64,000 bases of DNA from contig DCFQ01000021.1 in assembly GCA_002319915.1 (NCBI GenBank), positions 98,811 through 162,810 on the forward strand. Reading direction: 5' to 3'. Below, piece by piece: positions 8,761 through 17,812 of this stretch; position 1 is the stretch's first letter; every line of letters begins with the position of its first letter. Made by a program: the position numbers and the translations under genes. The notes below the pieces were generated by a model, which was not told the DNA's origin, did not search any database, and worked only from the letters and a program-made list of their open reading frames with translations. This DNA comes from Bacteroidales bacterium UBA1800. GTDB lineage: Bacteria > Bacteroidota > Bacteroidia > Bacteroidales > VadinHA17.

Positions 8761-9933
8761 TTAATTAATAAATCTCCTGTTGTTCTGGACCGCCCCGTTT
8801 ATGGCCTGCTTGAGCGATTCAGAGCATCTCAGCACCATTTCCTCATCTGAGGGGAATGGGACTACCTGGGTCTTTGTCTTTTCAAGCTGGTAAGCATTCA
8901 GGGCACCTGCATCGCCAATTGCACGTGCTGAAACATTCTCAAATGCCGATCTTGCTCCGATTGGATCCTTCTTGACAACCTTATTCGGATTCATCTGAAT
9001 GACCTCCACGGTTCCGTCGATCTGGCAGGCCTTGGTCTGGACGGTCTCGACAAGTGCGCACTGCAGGGTCTTATATTTCTTTGTCTTGATATCGTTGCCA
9101 GCCGTATCTTTCCTTACATTCCCGTTCTTATCAAGCTCATAGCTGTAACCGTCTTCCACCTGCCGTTTGATGACCGAATCCCGTTGCATAGACTGGTCAG
9201 GGGAAACCCCTATTGTTCTCACGACAACATTTTCATAGTAGTCGAACTGCGTATTTCCACCGAGGTCCTCTGTATGGTACTCGACCCATTCGCTGTTGAG
9301 CCTGGGCAGATCGATGGAAAGCAGGTCCTGTTCAAACTCCTTCGGGAACTGGATCGCCGAAGTATTCTGCAGGGTTATCAGGACCCTGCTCATGCCGCGG
9401 AATTTTGATTCCTCAATCCTGCTGTCGATACCCTCATAGTCTCCCACATATTCCTTTGCCCTGGCGAACTCATAAAAAGCCTGCCTGTACGAATCCTTGG
9501 TTCCGACTTTCATAAGCTCATTGCCATGGCCAAAATAGAAGTCAGCCGATTTCTTTTTCGCGGCGACCATTTCAGGCATATAGTCCATATACGGGTATTC
9601 AATGCTCTGACCATTAAGGTTAATCGGGGTAACTGTGCGAACCATGCTCTGCCTGTCACTTAATCTCTTATTTATCAAATATATCTCATCCCAGTTTGCC
9701 GGTTTGCCTTCGAGTTTAAGGAACCTCAGCCTTTCATTGTCCTGATCATTGAGCAGCTTAAAGGACCTGTCGAGGACGGCAGCTTGTTTTGAATCGCGCG
9801 AATCCTTCCGCAATTGCCTTACCGCCTTATCGAGTGCAGCCTCGTAGTTCCCTTTCTCGAGCTGCTTTTTTGATGAACCGCATCCTGCAAGGATCATTGC
9901 CAGGATGAATAATAAAGAAACAAGCTTTTTCAT
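8761..9933 (-). CDS. Conserved lipoprotein of unknown function
   Basis: Protein of 390 aa with a lipoprotein signal: lipobox LAGC, Cys at residue 18, followed by GSSKKQ. Residues 20-130 are charged and helical (KGNYEAALDKAVRQLRKD), resembling a tetratricopeptide-like helix pair. The middle holds strand-like segments and the C-terminal 100 residues are again helical. I do not recognise a catalytic motif. It precedes no obvious partner. The TonB-type gene lies upstream on the same strand across an 84-nt gap, so weak co-transcription is possible. Bacteroidota genomes carry similar helical lipoproteins without an assigned role. Confidence 0.8.
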   Translation of the reverse strand: MKKLVSLLFILAMILAGCGSSKKQLEKGNYEAALDKAVRQLRKDSRDSKQAAVLDRSFKLLNDQDNERLRFLKLEGKPANWDEIYLINKRLSDRQSMVRTVTPINLNGQSIEYPYMDYMPEMVAAKKKSADFYFGHGNELMKVGTKDSYRQAFYEFARAKEYVGDYEGIDSRIEESKFRGMSRVLITLQNTSAIQFPKEFEQDLLSIDLPRLNSEWVEYHTEDLGGNTQFDYYENVVVRTIGVSPDQSMQRDSVIKRQVEDGYSYELDKNGNVRKDTAGNDIKTKKYKTLQCALVETVQTKACQIDGTVEVIQMNPNKVVKKDPIGARSAFENVSARAIGDAGALNAYQLEKTKTQVVPFPSDEEMVLRCSESLKQAINGAVQNNRRFIN

Positions 9934-10017
9934 TTTAAGTTTTATTTATTCTCAGGTTAGATAAAATGTTATCCGTGTCAGTTATTTATAACTCACTAAC
10001 CTCTTTATTATTATAGT

Positions 10018-10842
10018 TCAATAAATAAAACTTAAGGGTATCTGGAACCGGACCCTGACCGGCTGTCCCCTCTGGAGGCCTGGGGTCCATTTGGGAGATT
10101 CTGAAATAGCCTTGATCGCCTCACTATCGAGGACCGGATCAACGCCTTTGATCACCATCACATTGCTGACGGTGCCGTCTTTTTCCACGATGAAAGTAAG
10201 GAATACGGTACCCCTTATCTTTTTATCAATTGCTTCCTTCGGATAATTTGTCCTTTTTGCCACCCAGTCGCGGAACTTTGAAAAATCTCCGCCTTTGAAT
10301 GATGGCATTACCTCAACCTGGAAAAATGCCTCATCGCTGTCCCCATTGCCTTCGCCTGAAAGCAGGTTGTCGCCGGTGCCGGTACCAATAATATCGATCT
10401 TGTCGTTGTCAGTTGAGGCAAGTACCTCATCAACAGTTATCTGTGTCTGCTGAAGCGGATCCAGGCTGTCGACCACCACAGGCGGAACATATCTTACGCT
10501 CTCCTGGATCCTCTGTGCTGCCGGAGGAGGTGGCGTTGGCGGGACATAAACCTGCTCCGGTGGTGAGTTCAGGTTTTCCATCCTCACCTGGACGTAAGCT
10601 CTCCCTCCTGACATCACCCTGTCGGGCTTCCGGGAAAGAAGGAAGGGGATCCATACTGCCAGTGAAACCAGGACAATTGCGATCACCGTCCCGGTATTAA
10701 GTGTCGGGGCATATTTCTTCCTTAACTGATATGCACCGTAATTCTTGTTGCGATTTTCAAATATGAGGTCGTCGAAATCTCCGATCACAGAAGATCCTTG
10801 ATCACCAGTACCAGATACCTTATTGGCTTTCTTTGTTTTCAT
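10018..10842 (-). CDS. Energy transducer TonB family protein
   Basis: Inner-membrane-anchored protein that couples the proton-motive force to TonB-dependent outer membrane receptors. The order of parts is typical: a cytosolic N-terminus with FDDLIFENRNKNYGAYQLRK (common in Bacteroidota TonB proteins), one transmembrane segment near residues 50-70, a short Pro-rich periplasmic stretch (YVPPTPPPPAA), a linker, and a C-terminal TonB domain (YPKEAIDKKIRGTVFLTFIVEKDG..., ending in the RFQIPLSF strand). The ATG at 10842 is preferred over an in-frame TTG at 10881, giving 274 aa. No ExbB/ExbD genes are in the window. Confidence 0.92.
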   Translation of the reverse strand: MKTKKANKVSGTGDQGSSVIGDFDDLIFENRNKNYGAYQLRKKYAPTLNTGTVIAIVLVSLAVWIPFLLSRKPDRVMSGGRAYVQVRMENLNSPPEQVYVPPTPPPPAAQRIQESVRYVPPVVVDSLDPLQQTQITVDEVLASTDNDKIDIIGTGTGDNLLSGEGNGDSDEAFFQVEVMPSFKGGDFSKFRDWVAKRTNYPKEAIDKKIRGTVFLTFIVEKDGTVSNVMVIKGVDPVLDSEAIKAISESPKWTPGLQRGQPVRVRFQIPLSFIY

Positions 10843-11010
10843 TCTTAAAGGAATCTGCCAATCCAAAACCCTCCGACTCAACTTCCGATGTCAGGAATGT
10901 AAATGCCATGCCTGAAGCCTGACTATAATTGCTGATCCCGGCAAATTCCGCACAAAAATACTAATTCGGATTTTCCTCACAAAGCTTTCAACATGAGCAT
11001 TTCGTTAAAG

Positions 11011-11041
11011 TTTCATAATTGACTATTTTTTCTTACATTTG
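11011..11041 (+). promoter_or_regulatory. Promoter of tRNA-Ala
   Basis: TTTC at 11011-11014, a 19-nt spacer and a perfect TAnnTTTG element (TACATTTG, 11034-11041). The spacing matches the Bacteroidetes housekeeping promoter and ends 20 nt before the mature tRNA start. Confidence 0.6.
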
Positions 11042-11061
11042 AACCGCCCGAAGGGCAGCAC

Positions 11062-11135
11062 GGGGGTTTAGCTCAGTTGGCTAGAGCGTGTGACTGGCAG
11101 TCACAAGGTCAGGGGTTCGATTCCCCTAATCTCCA
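11062..11135 (+). tRNA. tRNA-Ala (anticodon GGC)
   Basis: A complete cloverleaf can be folded: acceptor GGGGGTT/AATCTCC, D-arm GCTC...GAGC, anticodon stem TGTGA/TCACA around loop CTGGCAG (anticodon GGC), and T-arm AGGGG-TTCGATT-CCCCT. The acceptor has the G3-U70 wobble pair that identifies alanine tRNAs, and the discriminator is A73. The next bases are CCC, so the 3' CCA is not encoded and must be added by nucleotidyltransferase. Confidence 0.97.
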
Positions 11136-11158
11136 CCCGGATAACGTGCACAATAATA

Positions 11159-11200
11159 CAAAATCCTGTAAACTTAAAATTCACAGGATTTTTTGTTTTT
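11159..11200 (+). terminator. Intrinsic terminator downstream of tRNA-Ala
   Basis: A 10-bp stem (AAAATCCTGT, 11160-11169, with ACAGGATTTT, 11183-11192) with a 13-nt loop runs into a T-rich tract up to 11200. It follows the tRNA by about 25 nt. Confidence 0.75.
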
Positions 11201-11345
11201 CCTCCTGTGCAAAAAATTCCCTTTAAATGTATATTCCCGGGTACCCGACAGTTGAACAAAAAAATAATAGTACAATTCCCATATCTCAGCCGGGATGCAG
11301 GCAACCTCAGGCAATTACGCTTTTGAGGTATCATTGAACTAAATT

Positions 11346-13766
11346 TTAATTAGCCAATGTTTCCGGCAGAACCAGCTTAATAAAATGAACCTGGCCGGCC
11401 GCATCACTTGCCATGATGGTGCGCCCATCAGATGCAACCGTACAGGAAAGAAACTGCCAGTCACCGGTGAAAGATGCCAGGAAACGGGAAGATGTCAAAT
11501 CCCACAGGATAATCTTATTATTCCATGCACATGAGACAATTCTACCATTGGCTGAAACGGCAAGGGCCCTGGCGGTTCTGACAGGGCTTTGCTTTGAGTG
11601 AATGGGGCCGCTGGAGGATGAAAAATCACAAATGATTCTTTTGACATTATCACCATATGGAACCTTATCAAACATCAGATTCCAAATCCATTTGAGGTCG
11701 TTGGACAAAGTCCACGGGACAGCCTTTTCAACGGGCTTCTTCCTGGCAGCTTTGAGTCCAGTGGCATTACCTTCAATTTCATGCAGCAGCTTGCCGGAAG
11801 CGACATCCCACACCATTAAGGTCTCATTGTCAGCAACAAACAGCACCTTTCCGTCAGTTGTCGTTGCCAGTCCCACTGAAGTGGATTTGATATGTTCATA
11901 GCCATTGCCACTGTGCAAGGTATGAAGCAGGTTACCTGAAACGCCATCCCAAACATTGACGGTATAATCAACTGATGCGGACACAATGCTCCCGTCAGAA
12001 GCCACCTTCACGGCAGCAATCACCCGCTGATGGGCAAGTTCTTTCATATGCCGGATGAATTTGCCGGAATCAGGATCGAGTATTCCAAGCTTTAAATTGA
12101 ATTCTTTCGGATATGGACAGACCACCTTGCCATCCATTGTCAGATCCAGGCAAAGGAGATTGGAATTGCCAAAGATTTTTATGTTTTGAAGAAGCCTGCC
12201 TGAAGAAATGTCCCAGACTTTTATAAAATCTTCATACCCGCCTGTCACAAGAGCCTTGTCATCAGGCGTGATAACAATTGCCTCGACGTTATCGGAGTTG
12301 CCTTCGAGGATGCCGAGCATTCTGCCGGAATCAAGGTCCCAGACCCTGAGGGTGTTGTCGGTGCCGCCTGACACTGCTTTATCGCTGCCTGTAACTGCCA
12401 GCGCATTTATAATACCACTAAAGCTTTCAGTGGCGGACTTTAGTTTAACGGGGGACAAATCCCAAACCCGCAGGGTATGATCCATGGATCCTGACACCAG
12501 GTGTCCATCCGAAGTCATTGCCAGGTCAAAAATAAATCCGATACGGAATACTTGACTATTCAGGAGTTTTCCGCTAGCTATGTCCCAGATCATAAACTTA
12601 TCATTCGATCCTGAAACGACTTTACCGTCGTGGGTTGCTGCAACTGCTGTGACCGAATCCTTATGGCCTCTCAAAGTGCGGAGCAACCTGCCGGAAGCAA
12701 TATCCCAAATCCTGACTGTTTGATCATTTGAGGCTGATATTGCCTTGCCGTCCTGAGTTGCAACAACTTTAAAAATGATGCCCGTATGTCCTCTCAGGCG
12801 CCGAAGCAGTTCCCCTGTATCCGGATCCCAGACTGCAAGCGATAAGTCTTTTGATGCTGACACAATCATTCCGTCTGAAGTGACAGCCACAGCTGTGACC
12901 CAGCCGAAATGTCCCTTCAGAGTGCGAAGGAGCATACCTGAGGCAATATCCCATACCTTTACAGTGCGATCAGCTGATGCAGATATAACTTTGCCGTCCG
13001 GGGTCACGGCAACAGCAAATACTACGCCTGAATGTCCTTTCAGGGTGCTGAGATTCCTGCCTGACTCAATGTCCCAAATCTTTACTGTATGATCACCTGA
13101 AGCAGAAACAACTTTCCCGCCTTTTGCCACACAAACTGATTTAACAGGAGCGGTATGTCCCTCCATAGTATGAACGAGCTTTCCAGTTGCCTGTTCCCAG
13201 ACTTTAACGATATTGTCTCTAGCCCCGGTAACTATTTTGCCTTCTGCCGCCACAGCCACTGAAAAGACCGGTCCGGCATGGCCTTCAAAGGTTTGGAGCA
13301 AAAACCCTACAGGGGTTGTCAGGGTTGTCCCTGTAGGTTTAAGCCAGGGGGAACCTCTCCAGATGCATGCACCCTGCAATAATTTTTGAGTTCCAGGTAA
13401 AGAACTTGAAAGTAATCTCCCTGTTAATTGGCCGGCCAGTTGAGTGTCGTCTTCAGTAATTGCATGAGATGACATTTTTAATGCAGCCCGGATCAACCGA
13501 AGGCTTTCCGGCACCGTTGGAAGCAAGAGATCATAATCTCCGGTCAATGACAGCAATCCAAGAGATCTTAATTTCAAGTGAATGAAGAAGAAATCAGTCA
13601 GGGTGTCCTCTATTCCATCATACTCACCGGTTTGAGCCTGCTGGTATGGCAGCTCCGCAAGTTTTCTTATGTTTGGTCTTAGATTTTTAGGAGCGTCCAA
13701 ACAAAGGGGCTGCCTCAAATAATAATCTGCAATTGTGCGGTGATAATCTTTAAGTCGGTCGCTCAT
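11346..13766 (-). CDS. 14-blade WD40 protein, apparent C-terminal remnant of a STAND (NACHT-type) NTPase
   Basis: Protein of 806 aa. From about residue 155 to the end I count 14 WD40 units, ending in strands such as VKVWE, VKIWD, VRIWD, LRVWD, VNVWD and IILWD. This is enough for two seven-blade propellers. The first 150 residues are helical (DYHRTIADYYLRQP, LRKLAELPYQQ-like, DTLTDFFFIHLK). They resemble the stretch that follows the nucleotide-binding and winged-helix part in bacterial NACHT/AAA-WD40 proteins. No P-loop or Walker B motif is present, and there is no signal peptide. The start codon lies only 8 nt from the stop of the upstream DUF4249 gene, leaving no room for the missing NTPase. 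It may be a functional stand-alone scaffold or a decayed sensor arm. Confidence 0.82.
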   Translation of the reverse strand: MSDRLKDYHRTIADYYLRQPLCLDAPKNLRPNIRKLAELPYQQAQTGEYDGIEDTLTDFFFIHLKLRSLGLLSLTGDYDLLLPTVPESLRLIRAALKMSSHAITEDDTQLAGQLTGRLLSSSLPGTQKLLQGACIWRGSPWLKPTGTTLTTPVGFLLQTFEGHAGPVFSVAVAAEGKIVTGARDNIVKVWEQATGKLVHTMEGHTAPVKSVCVAKGGKVVSASGDHTVKIWDIESGRNLSTLKGHSGVVFAVAVTPDGKVISASADRTVKVWDIASGMLLRTLKGHFGWVTAVAVTSDGMIVSASKDLSLAVWDPDTGELLRRLRGHTGIIFKVVATQDGKAISASNDQTVRIWDIASGRLLRTLRGHKDSVTAVAATHDGKVVSGSNDKFMIWDIASGKLLNSQVFRIGFIFDLAMTSDGHLVSGSMDHTLRVWDLSPVKLKSATESFSGIINALAVTGSDKAVSGGTDNTLRVWDLDSGRMLGILEGNSDNVEAIVITPDDKALVTGGYEDFIKVWDISSGRLLQNIKIFGNSNLLCLDLTMDGKVVCPYPKEFNLKLGILDPDSGKFIRHMKELAHQRVIAAVKVASDGSIVSASVDYTVNVWDGVSGNLLHTLHSGNGYEHIKSTSVGLATTTDGKVLFVADNETLMVWDVASGKLLHEIEGNATGLKAARKKPVEKAVPWTLSNDLKWIWNLMFDKVPYGDNVKRIICDFSSSSGPIHSKQSPVRTARALAVSANGRIVSCAWNNKIILWDLTSSRFLASFTGDWQFLSCTVASDGRTIMASDAAGQVHFIKLVLPETLAN

Positions 13767-13774
13767 TTATCGGT

Positions 13775-14920
13775 CTACTCTTCCGGGTCATACCAGAAAT
13801 CCGGCTTGACAAGAGTCCCCCTGACGGTGCAGTCAGCACAGGAATGCTCATTGGTGGTAATCTCAACATTGCCGCACGATCCGTGGCATTCGTAAAGGAT
13901 CCACCTGGTGGTGTTAATATTGGGAATCATGGAAGCATCCGGAAGATAAAATGTATCGGCAGGGCAGTTCCGGTAAAGATTGACAAGTCCCTTGAATGTT
14001 TCCTGTACATAGATCCTTTTTGATGTCTTTGCCGATACGCTGAAATAGCCAAGCACCTGCTCTGAGGGTTCTTCAAGGCAGATCATGTTACTGGGTGTTG
14101 AATATGGTATGGTACCATAAAGCCCGCCTGTATTCTGGGTCACGTTCCGCAGCTTATCCCAGAATTCAAATTCCCTGTCGGAGAGCGAGTACTGATTAAC
14201 CAGGATGCTGTATCTTTCTGCCAGCCTGTCTGTCTGATTTGTAATAAATGTAACCGGCTGCCGGGTAATCCTATCCTGCGAAAGGACCGAAGTGCTCTTT
14301 ATGTTGATGGCTTGCGAGTTTTCCGCAACCCAGCATCTCTTATTGACAACCGACACCCATGGTACAAGTATTTTCCAGGTCTCGGTGAAATCCCACCTGT
14401 AGTATCTGCAGGTGCCTGCCGGATCATGGGTGTCGAGGTAAATGCGGCATCCTTCCTGAGCGCCGGAGTACTGAGTCGCCGCCCTGATCGTTTCCTTCTC
14501 AAAGTAGATGCTGTCGATCCCGGGGACTGCTCTCATCTCGACGGGTTCGGATTCATAGGTGTAATGATTGCTAGCTGCATTGTTCGTCTCAATATGCAGA
14601 GTGTATGTCCGCCCTACGATTCCCCTGAATGTGGCTGTATCAGAACAATATGTGCCCGGTTCCTCAGACTCGGCAAACTGAAAGACATGCCCCAGGTCAT
14701 CATACACCGCCACGTCACAGCCGGAAACAGGAACACTTTCAATTTCACCGGGAGTGATTGACCAGAATAACTTAACTTTGCAGATCTCCGGCTGGTCTGT
14801 TATCAACCCGTTAACGACAAGATAATAACGTGTTGTATGCAGATCAGGTGTGAATTTTTCAACACAACCCGCTGCTATCAGGCACAATACTATCACCAAT
14901 GATGAAAAAAACACCTTCAT
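13775..14920 (-). CDS. DUF4249 family lipoprotein
   Basis: Lipoprotein with lipobox IAAGC (Cys near residue 19 from the ATG at 14920), followed by the typical opening YYLVVNGLITDQPE and the Cys-containing end (HGSCGNVEITTNEHSCADCTVRGT, then KPDFW) seen in the DUF4249 family. Members are usually encoded beside a TonB-dependent receptor and are thought to sit on the outer membrane. Here no receptor is adjacent on either side. The frame stays open to 15004, but the signal sequence places the start at 14920 (or 14926). The role and ligand are unknown. Confidence 0.85.
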   Translation of the reverse strand: MKVFFSSLVIVLCLIAAGCVEKFTPDLHTTRYYLVVNGLITDQPEICKVKLFWSITPGEIESVPVSGCDVAVYDDLGHVFQFAESEEPGTYCSDTATFRGIVGRTYTLHIETNNAASNHYTYESEPVEMRAVPGIDSIYFEKETIRAATQYSGAQEGCRIYLDTHDPAGTCRYYRWDFTETWKILVPWVSVVNKRCWVAENSQAINIKSTSVLSQDRITRQPVTFITNQTDRLAERYSILVNQYSLSDREFEFWDKLRNVTQNTGGLYGTIPYSTPSNMICLEEPSEQVLGYFSVSAKTSKRIYVQETFKGLVNLYRNCPADTFYLPDASMIPNINTTRWILYECHGSCGNVEITTNEHSCADCTVRGTLVKPDFWYDPEE

Positions 14921-15111
14921 ATGCATTGAAAAAAGAACCAAATATTTACAACGGGATTGATATGAATTATTGTCCTGTATATATCTCACAATTTCAATCT
15001 TCACTCACCCGACAATTTTTAACCACGAAAAGTAAGTAAAATAATTATATTTAAACTTCGGTTTTGCTTTTTCTGCTGATGAATAAAATGACGGCAATTA
15101 TTTTTTGAGGA

Positions 15112-16122
15112 ATGAAGAGAATTTTGACCTGTTTGATCCCTGAATGCATGCTGATAAGCCTGTTAGTTATCGCAGGCTGCAAAAAAGAAGAAAAGAGCCT
15201 CCCGGTGCTTATTACTGTCCCTGCTTCCGGAATCAGGGCAACCTCGGTAGTAATGGGAGGACAGATCGCCTGGGACGGCGGGACGGAGATCACTGCAAGG
15301 GGGACTTGCTGGGGGACTGAACCGAACCCTGACAAATCAGGTTCTTTCGTTATCAGCGGTAAGGGGTCCGGCACATTCAAGTGCACCCTGACAGGATTAT
15401 CGCCCACTACTATTTATTATGGGAGGGCTTTTGCCACAAACGGCAGCGGCACCGCTTTCGGTGGCGAAGTTAAATTCACTACAGCCAGAGCGTATCCCCC
15501 TACTGTGGAGACGATTGTCGATCCGACCAGGATCTCTTATTATGTGGCGAATATTATAACCCATATCTATAGTGACGGCGGAGCACCCATTACCGCGAAG
15601 GGGATATGCTGGGGCCTCAACGCAAACCCCGACGTGGTTAATGATAACAGGTATGAAAACACCCAACCCATTGACACCTTCAGCAACAGTTACATGTGCA
15701 ACATCGGGCCGCTGATGCCTAATTCCGACTATCACGTCAGGGCCTATGCCATAAATTCGGCTGGCACCTCTTACGGGATCGACAAATTGATAACTACACT
15801 GCCAGTGCCCCAGGTAACTACCGATATACCGTATGAGATCACGGACAATTCTGCAACAGTCGGCGGCAATACAACTCTGACCGGGGAGGATGTCATCGTC
15901 GAAATAGGGGTTTTTTACAACACAGCCCCGAATCCCACAATCAGCCATCACCAGGTAATATCCACGTCAACCGTTTCCGGTGAATTTACATGCAGCCTCA
16001 GCAATCTCACCCCGGCAACAATATACTATGTCAGGGCTTATGTATCATGGGTCCATTCATCCCGGCCCTGGGAGACCGTATACACGGTTTACGGGAATGA
16101 AGTGACTTTCACAACGAATTAA
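15112..16122 (+). CDS. Surface lipoprotein with three Ig/FN3-like repeats
   Basis: Lipoprotein of 336 aa with lipobox LVIAGC followed by KKEEK. Three tandem beta-sandwich units of about 100 residues each share the pattern G(T/I)CWG..PNPD ... L.P.T.YY.RA(F/Y)A.NS.G..(F/Y)G. Repeats of this kind (RGVCWS.SPNPT) are common in Bacteroidota exported proteins as spacers or adhesins. A related single repeat precedes the cupredoxin domain in the 27322-27981 gene. It stands alone, divergent from DUF4249. No catalytic residues are recognisable. Confidence 0.8.
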   Translation: MKRILTCLIPECMLISLLVIAGCKKEEKSLPVLITVPASGIRATSVVMGGQIAWDGGTEITARGTCWGTEPNPDKSGSFVISGKGSGTFKCTLTGLSPTTIYYGRAFATNGSGTAFGGEVKFTTARAYPPTVETIVDPTRISYYVANIITHIYSDGGAPITAKGICWGLNANPDVVNDNRYENTQPIDTFSNSYMCNIGPLMPNSDYHVRAYAINSAGTSYGIDKLITTLPVPQVTTDIPYEITDNSATVGGNTTLTGEDVIVEIGVFYNTAPNPTISHHQVISTSTVSGEFTCSLSNLTPATIYYVRAYVSWVHSSRPWETVYTVYGNEVTFTTN

Positions 16123-16463
16123 GCCGGTAACAATTACCGGGTCATTCATATTAATGCACTGACAACTGTTAATAGTTGTTGCTTAAGTTACCTGATTAAG
16201 GGACCGATGATGTAAAGAAATAGCACTGCATTTTTGACCTTTTTACTCCAATGCAATCTTAGGAACGGGGTAATTGTTTTTACAGCTTCATTGGTCCCTT
16301 TTAACAACCATAATAGGGTCAATACCTTTATCACTCAGTGATCTCCGTGCCTTCCCTGTGTTCTCCGTGTAACCAAAATCTATATTTTTGCCCAAACCTG
16401 TAGGGTAATCCCGCCATGAAAGGTCTTGGTAAAAATGATTAACCAACCTTAATATCAGCTCCA
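16123..16463. other. Intergenic region with hairpin, decayed repeat and a -7 element
   Basis: This gap has three items. First, a hairpin directly after the upstream stop: CCGGTAA (16124-16130) pairs with TTACCGG (16134-16140), without a T-tract, so it is a weak terminator at best. Second, a decayed CTCCGTG-type repeat at 16336-16371. Third, a perfect TAnnTTTG element (TATTTTTG, 16383-16390) that could start transcription of the 16464 gene with a leader of about 67 nt. No small ORF with convincing content was seen. Confidence 0.5.
16336..16371. repeat. Decayed CTCCGTG-type tandem repeat
   Basis: Successive units CAGTGATCTCCGTG, CCTTCCCTGTG and TTCTCCGTG form a loose 7-nt-type array similar to that at 7399-7443. 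Confidence 0.4.
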
Positions 16464-16994
16464 ATGAAAAAAAGTTCATGTTCATTAATTTTACTGATCC
16501 TGTTCCTGTTCTTTTCCGGCATCCGCTCCACCATCAGTGCCCAGACGGTTGTCAGCAGGGATACAATGAAGATTGCCGCCCTTGAAATAATCAACGACAC
16601 TCACTATTGCGCCCTTGTCACCATCGATTCCACAGGCCAGCCGCAGATAAGGACGATGAACCCGTTCCCTGCAAAGGACGACCTCATAACCTGGTTTGCA
16701 ACATCAAGGACCTCCAGGAAGGTGAAGGAGATCAGGAATAACCCGAAGGTGTGTGTTTACTATGCCGATCATGTGGCAGCCAAAGGATATGTCAGCATCA
16801 CAGGAACCGCCCAGGTAATCGACGACAAGGAACTGCTTCTCAAGATGAAGCGGGATTACTGGAGCGGTATACCTGACTGGCAGAACAGGTTCGTGCTTAT
16901 CAAAGTGATCCCCAAAAGCCTTGAGGTCATTAATTACAAGCACAACCTTGTCAATGACAAAGACACTTTCAGGGCACCGTCAGTAACTTTTTGA
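16464..16994 (+). CDS. Exported pyridoxamine 5'-phosphate oxidase-fold (FMN split barrel) protein
   Basis: Protein of 176 aa. Residues 1-27 form a signal peptide (hydrophobic LILLILFLFF, cleavage after ISA). The rest matches general stress protein 26-like split barrels: HYCALVTIDSTGQPQIRTM, then ITWFATSRTSRKVKEIRNNPKVCVYY and GYVSITGTAQVI. Relatives bind FMN or F420 and are cytosolic, so the signal peptide is unusual. Substrate and cofactor are unknown. It is a single gene with a candidate -7 element at 16383. Confidence 0.82.
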   Translation: MKKSSCSLILLILFLFFSGIRSTISAQTVVSRDTMKIAALEIINDTHYCALVTIDSTGQPQIRTMNPFPAKDDLITWFATSRTSRKVKEIRNNPKVCVYYADHVAAKGYVSITGTAQVIDDKELLLKMKRDYWSGIPDWQNRFVLIKVIPKSLEVINYKHNLVNDKDTFRAPSVTF

Positions 16995-17000
16995 AGGTCT

Positions 17001-17100
17001 TGCCAGTTTGGTAAGCCATGCCGGTTTGGTTAGTCTTGACATACCAGACTTGCATAACTGGCAAAACAGTTAAGTTGTGCCGGTCTTGCCGGTTTGGAAG
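17001..17100. repeat. Degenerate TGCCGGTTTGG repeat cluster
   Basis: The gap before the SDR gene is made mostly of variants of one unit: TGCCAGTTTGGTAAG (17001), TGCCGGTTTGGTTAG (17019), and TGCCGGTCT plus TGCCGGTTTGGAAG (17078-17100). The middle part, TTGCATAACTGGCAAAAC, resembles CTGCATGACAGGCAAAAC near 54428, so the unit is dispersed. Confidence 0.5.
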
Positions 17101-17108
17101 GTCCCTAT

Positions 17109-17762
17109 TTAGTGCCTGACCATTTCCCGGTAATTATAGATCCTGAAGCCGGGCAGGTTCCGTTTCGAAGCCTCAACCATTGCCTTTGCAACATTTTGTG
17201 CCTGAACAGGCTTGTATTTTGAAGGGAAAAGGAATGAAAATGGAACGGTAACTATTTTTGCAATTATCTCTCCCAGGCGGAATTCCTTTCTGTTCCCAAG
17301 CAGCATTGATGGCCTGAAAACAGAGACCGATGGAATATTCATTTCTTTTATCTTCTCCTCGACCTCCCCTTTCAGCTTCAGGTAATAATTAGCGCTTTTG
17401 CTGTCAGCGCCGACTGATGAAACAAGGAGTAGATGCGGGCAGCCAGTTTCCTTGCAGATTTGCGCCGCATGAACCGGAATATCATAATCCACCCTGCGAT
17501 AAGCAGCCATGTCTCCCTTAACCTTTTTCCGGGTAGTGCCGGTTGCACAGAAAAGGAGATCACTGCCTGAAGCCGCCGACCTGAAACCATCCGGGTCATT
17601 GAAGTCGACCACTTCCACCTTTATGTCAGGAAAATTGAACCGGACCTCCCTTCTGACCAGGACCTTTACAGTGCCGAAATAGTCGTCATTGTGCAGTAAT
17701 TCGAGCAAATGCCCCCCGATCAGCCCGGTAGCTCCTATCAGTGTTGCACTCTTTCCAGCCAT
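17109..17762 (-). CDS. NAD(P)-binding atypical SDR-family protein (NmrA/TIP30-like)
   Basis: Cytosolic protein of 217 aa. The nucleotide-binding motif GATGLIGGHLL lies at residues 10-20. Further matches to atypical short-chain dehydrogenases are LLFCATGTTRKK, a LLLVSSVGAD strand, the YYLKLKGEVEE segment (Tyr and Lys of an active-site-like pair) and SVFRPSMLLGNR. The family includes oxidoreductase-like HTATIP2/TIP30 homologues whose reactions are mostly unassigned. It is a single-gene unit upstream of which the amidase gene lies on the same strand, about 50 nt away. Confidence 0.85.
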   Translation of the reverse strand: MAGKSATLIGATGLIGGHLLELLHNDDYFGTVKVLVRREVRFNFPDIKVEVVDFNDPDGFRSAASGSDLLFCATGTTRKKVKGDMAAYRRVDYDIPVHAAQICKETGCPHLLLVSSVGADSKSANYYLKLKGEVEEKIKEMNIPSVSVFRPSMLLGNRKEFRLGEIIAKIVTVPFSFLFPSKYKPVQAQNVAKAMVEASKRNLPGFRIYNYREMVRH

Positions 17763-17812
17763 ATCTTTAAGTTTTTAATGATTTCCCCCGGGATTGAGGA
17801 TCCCTGGTATTA

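Noticed and set aside
10843..10881. Longer N-terminus for the TonB protein from TTG at 10881
   Set aside because: The ATG at 10842 gives the typical MKTKK start; the extension has no homology-like content.
11413..13092. Several rightward ORFs inside the WD40 gene
   Set aside because: They are shadows of the repeated WD40 coding sequence on the other strand.
8738..17100. CRISPR-like repeats
   Set aside because: Units are short, degenerate and without regular spacers; no cas genes in the window.
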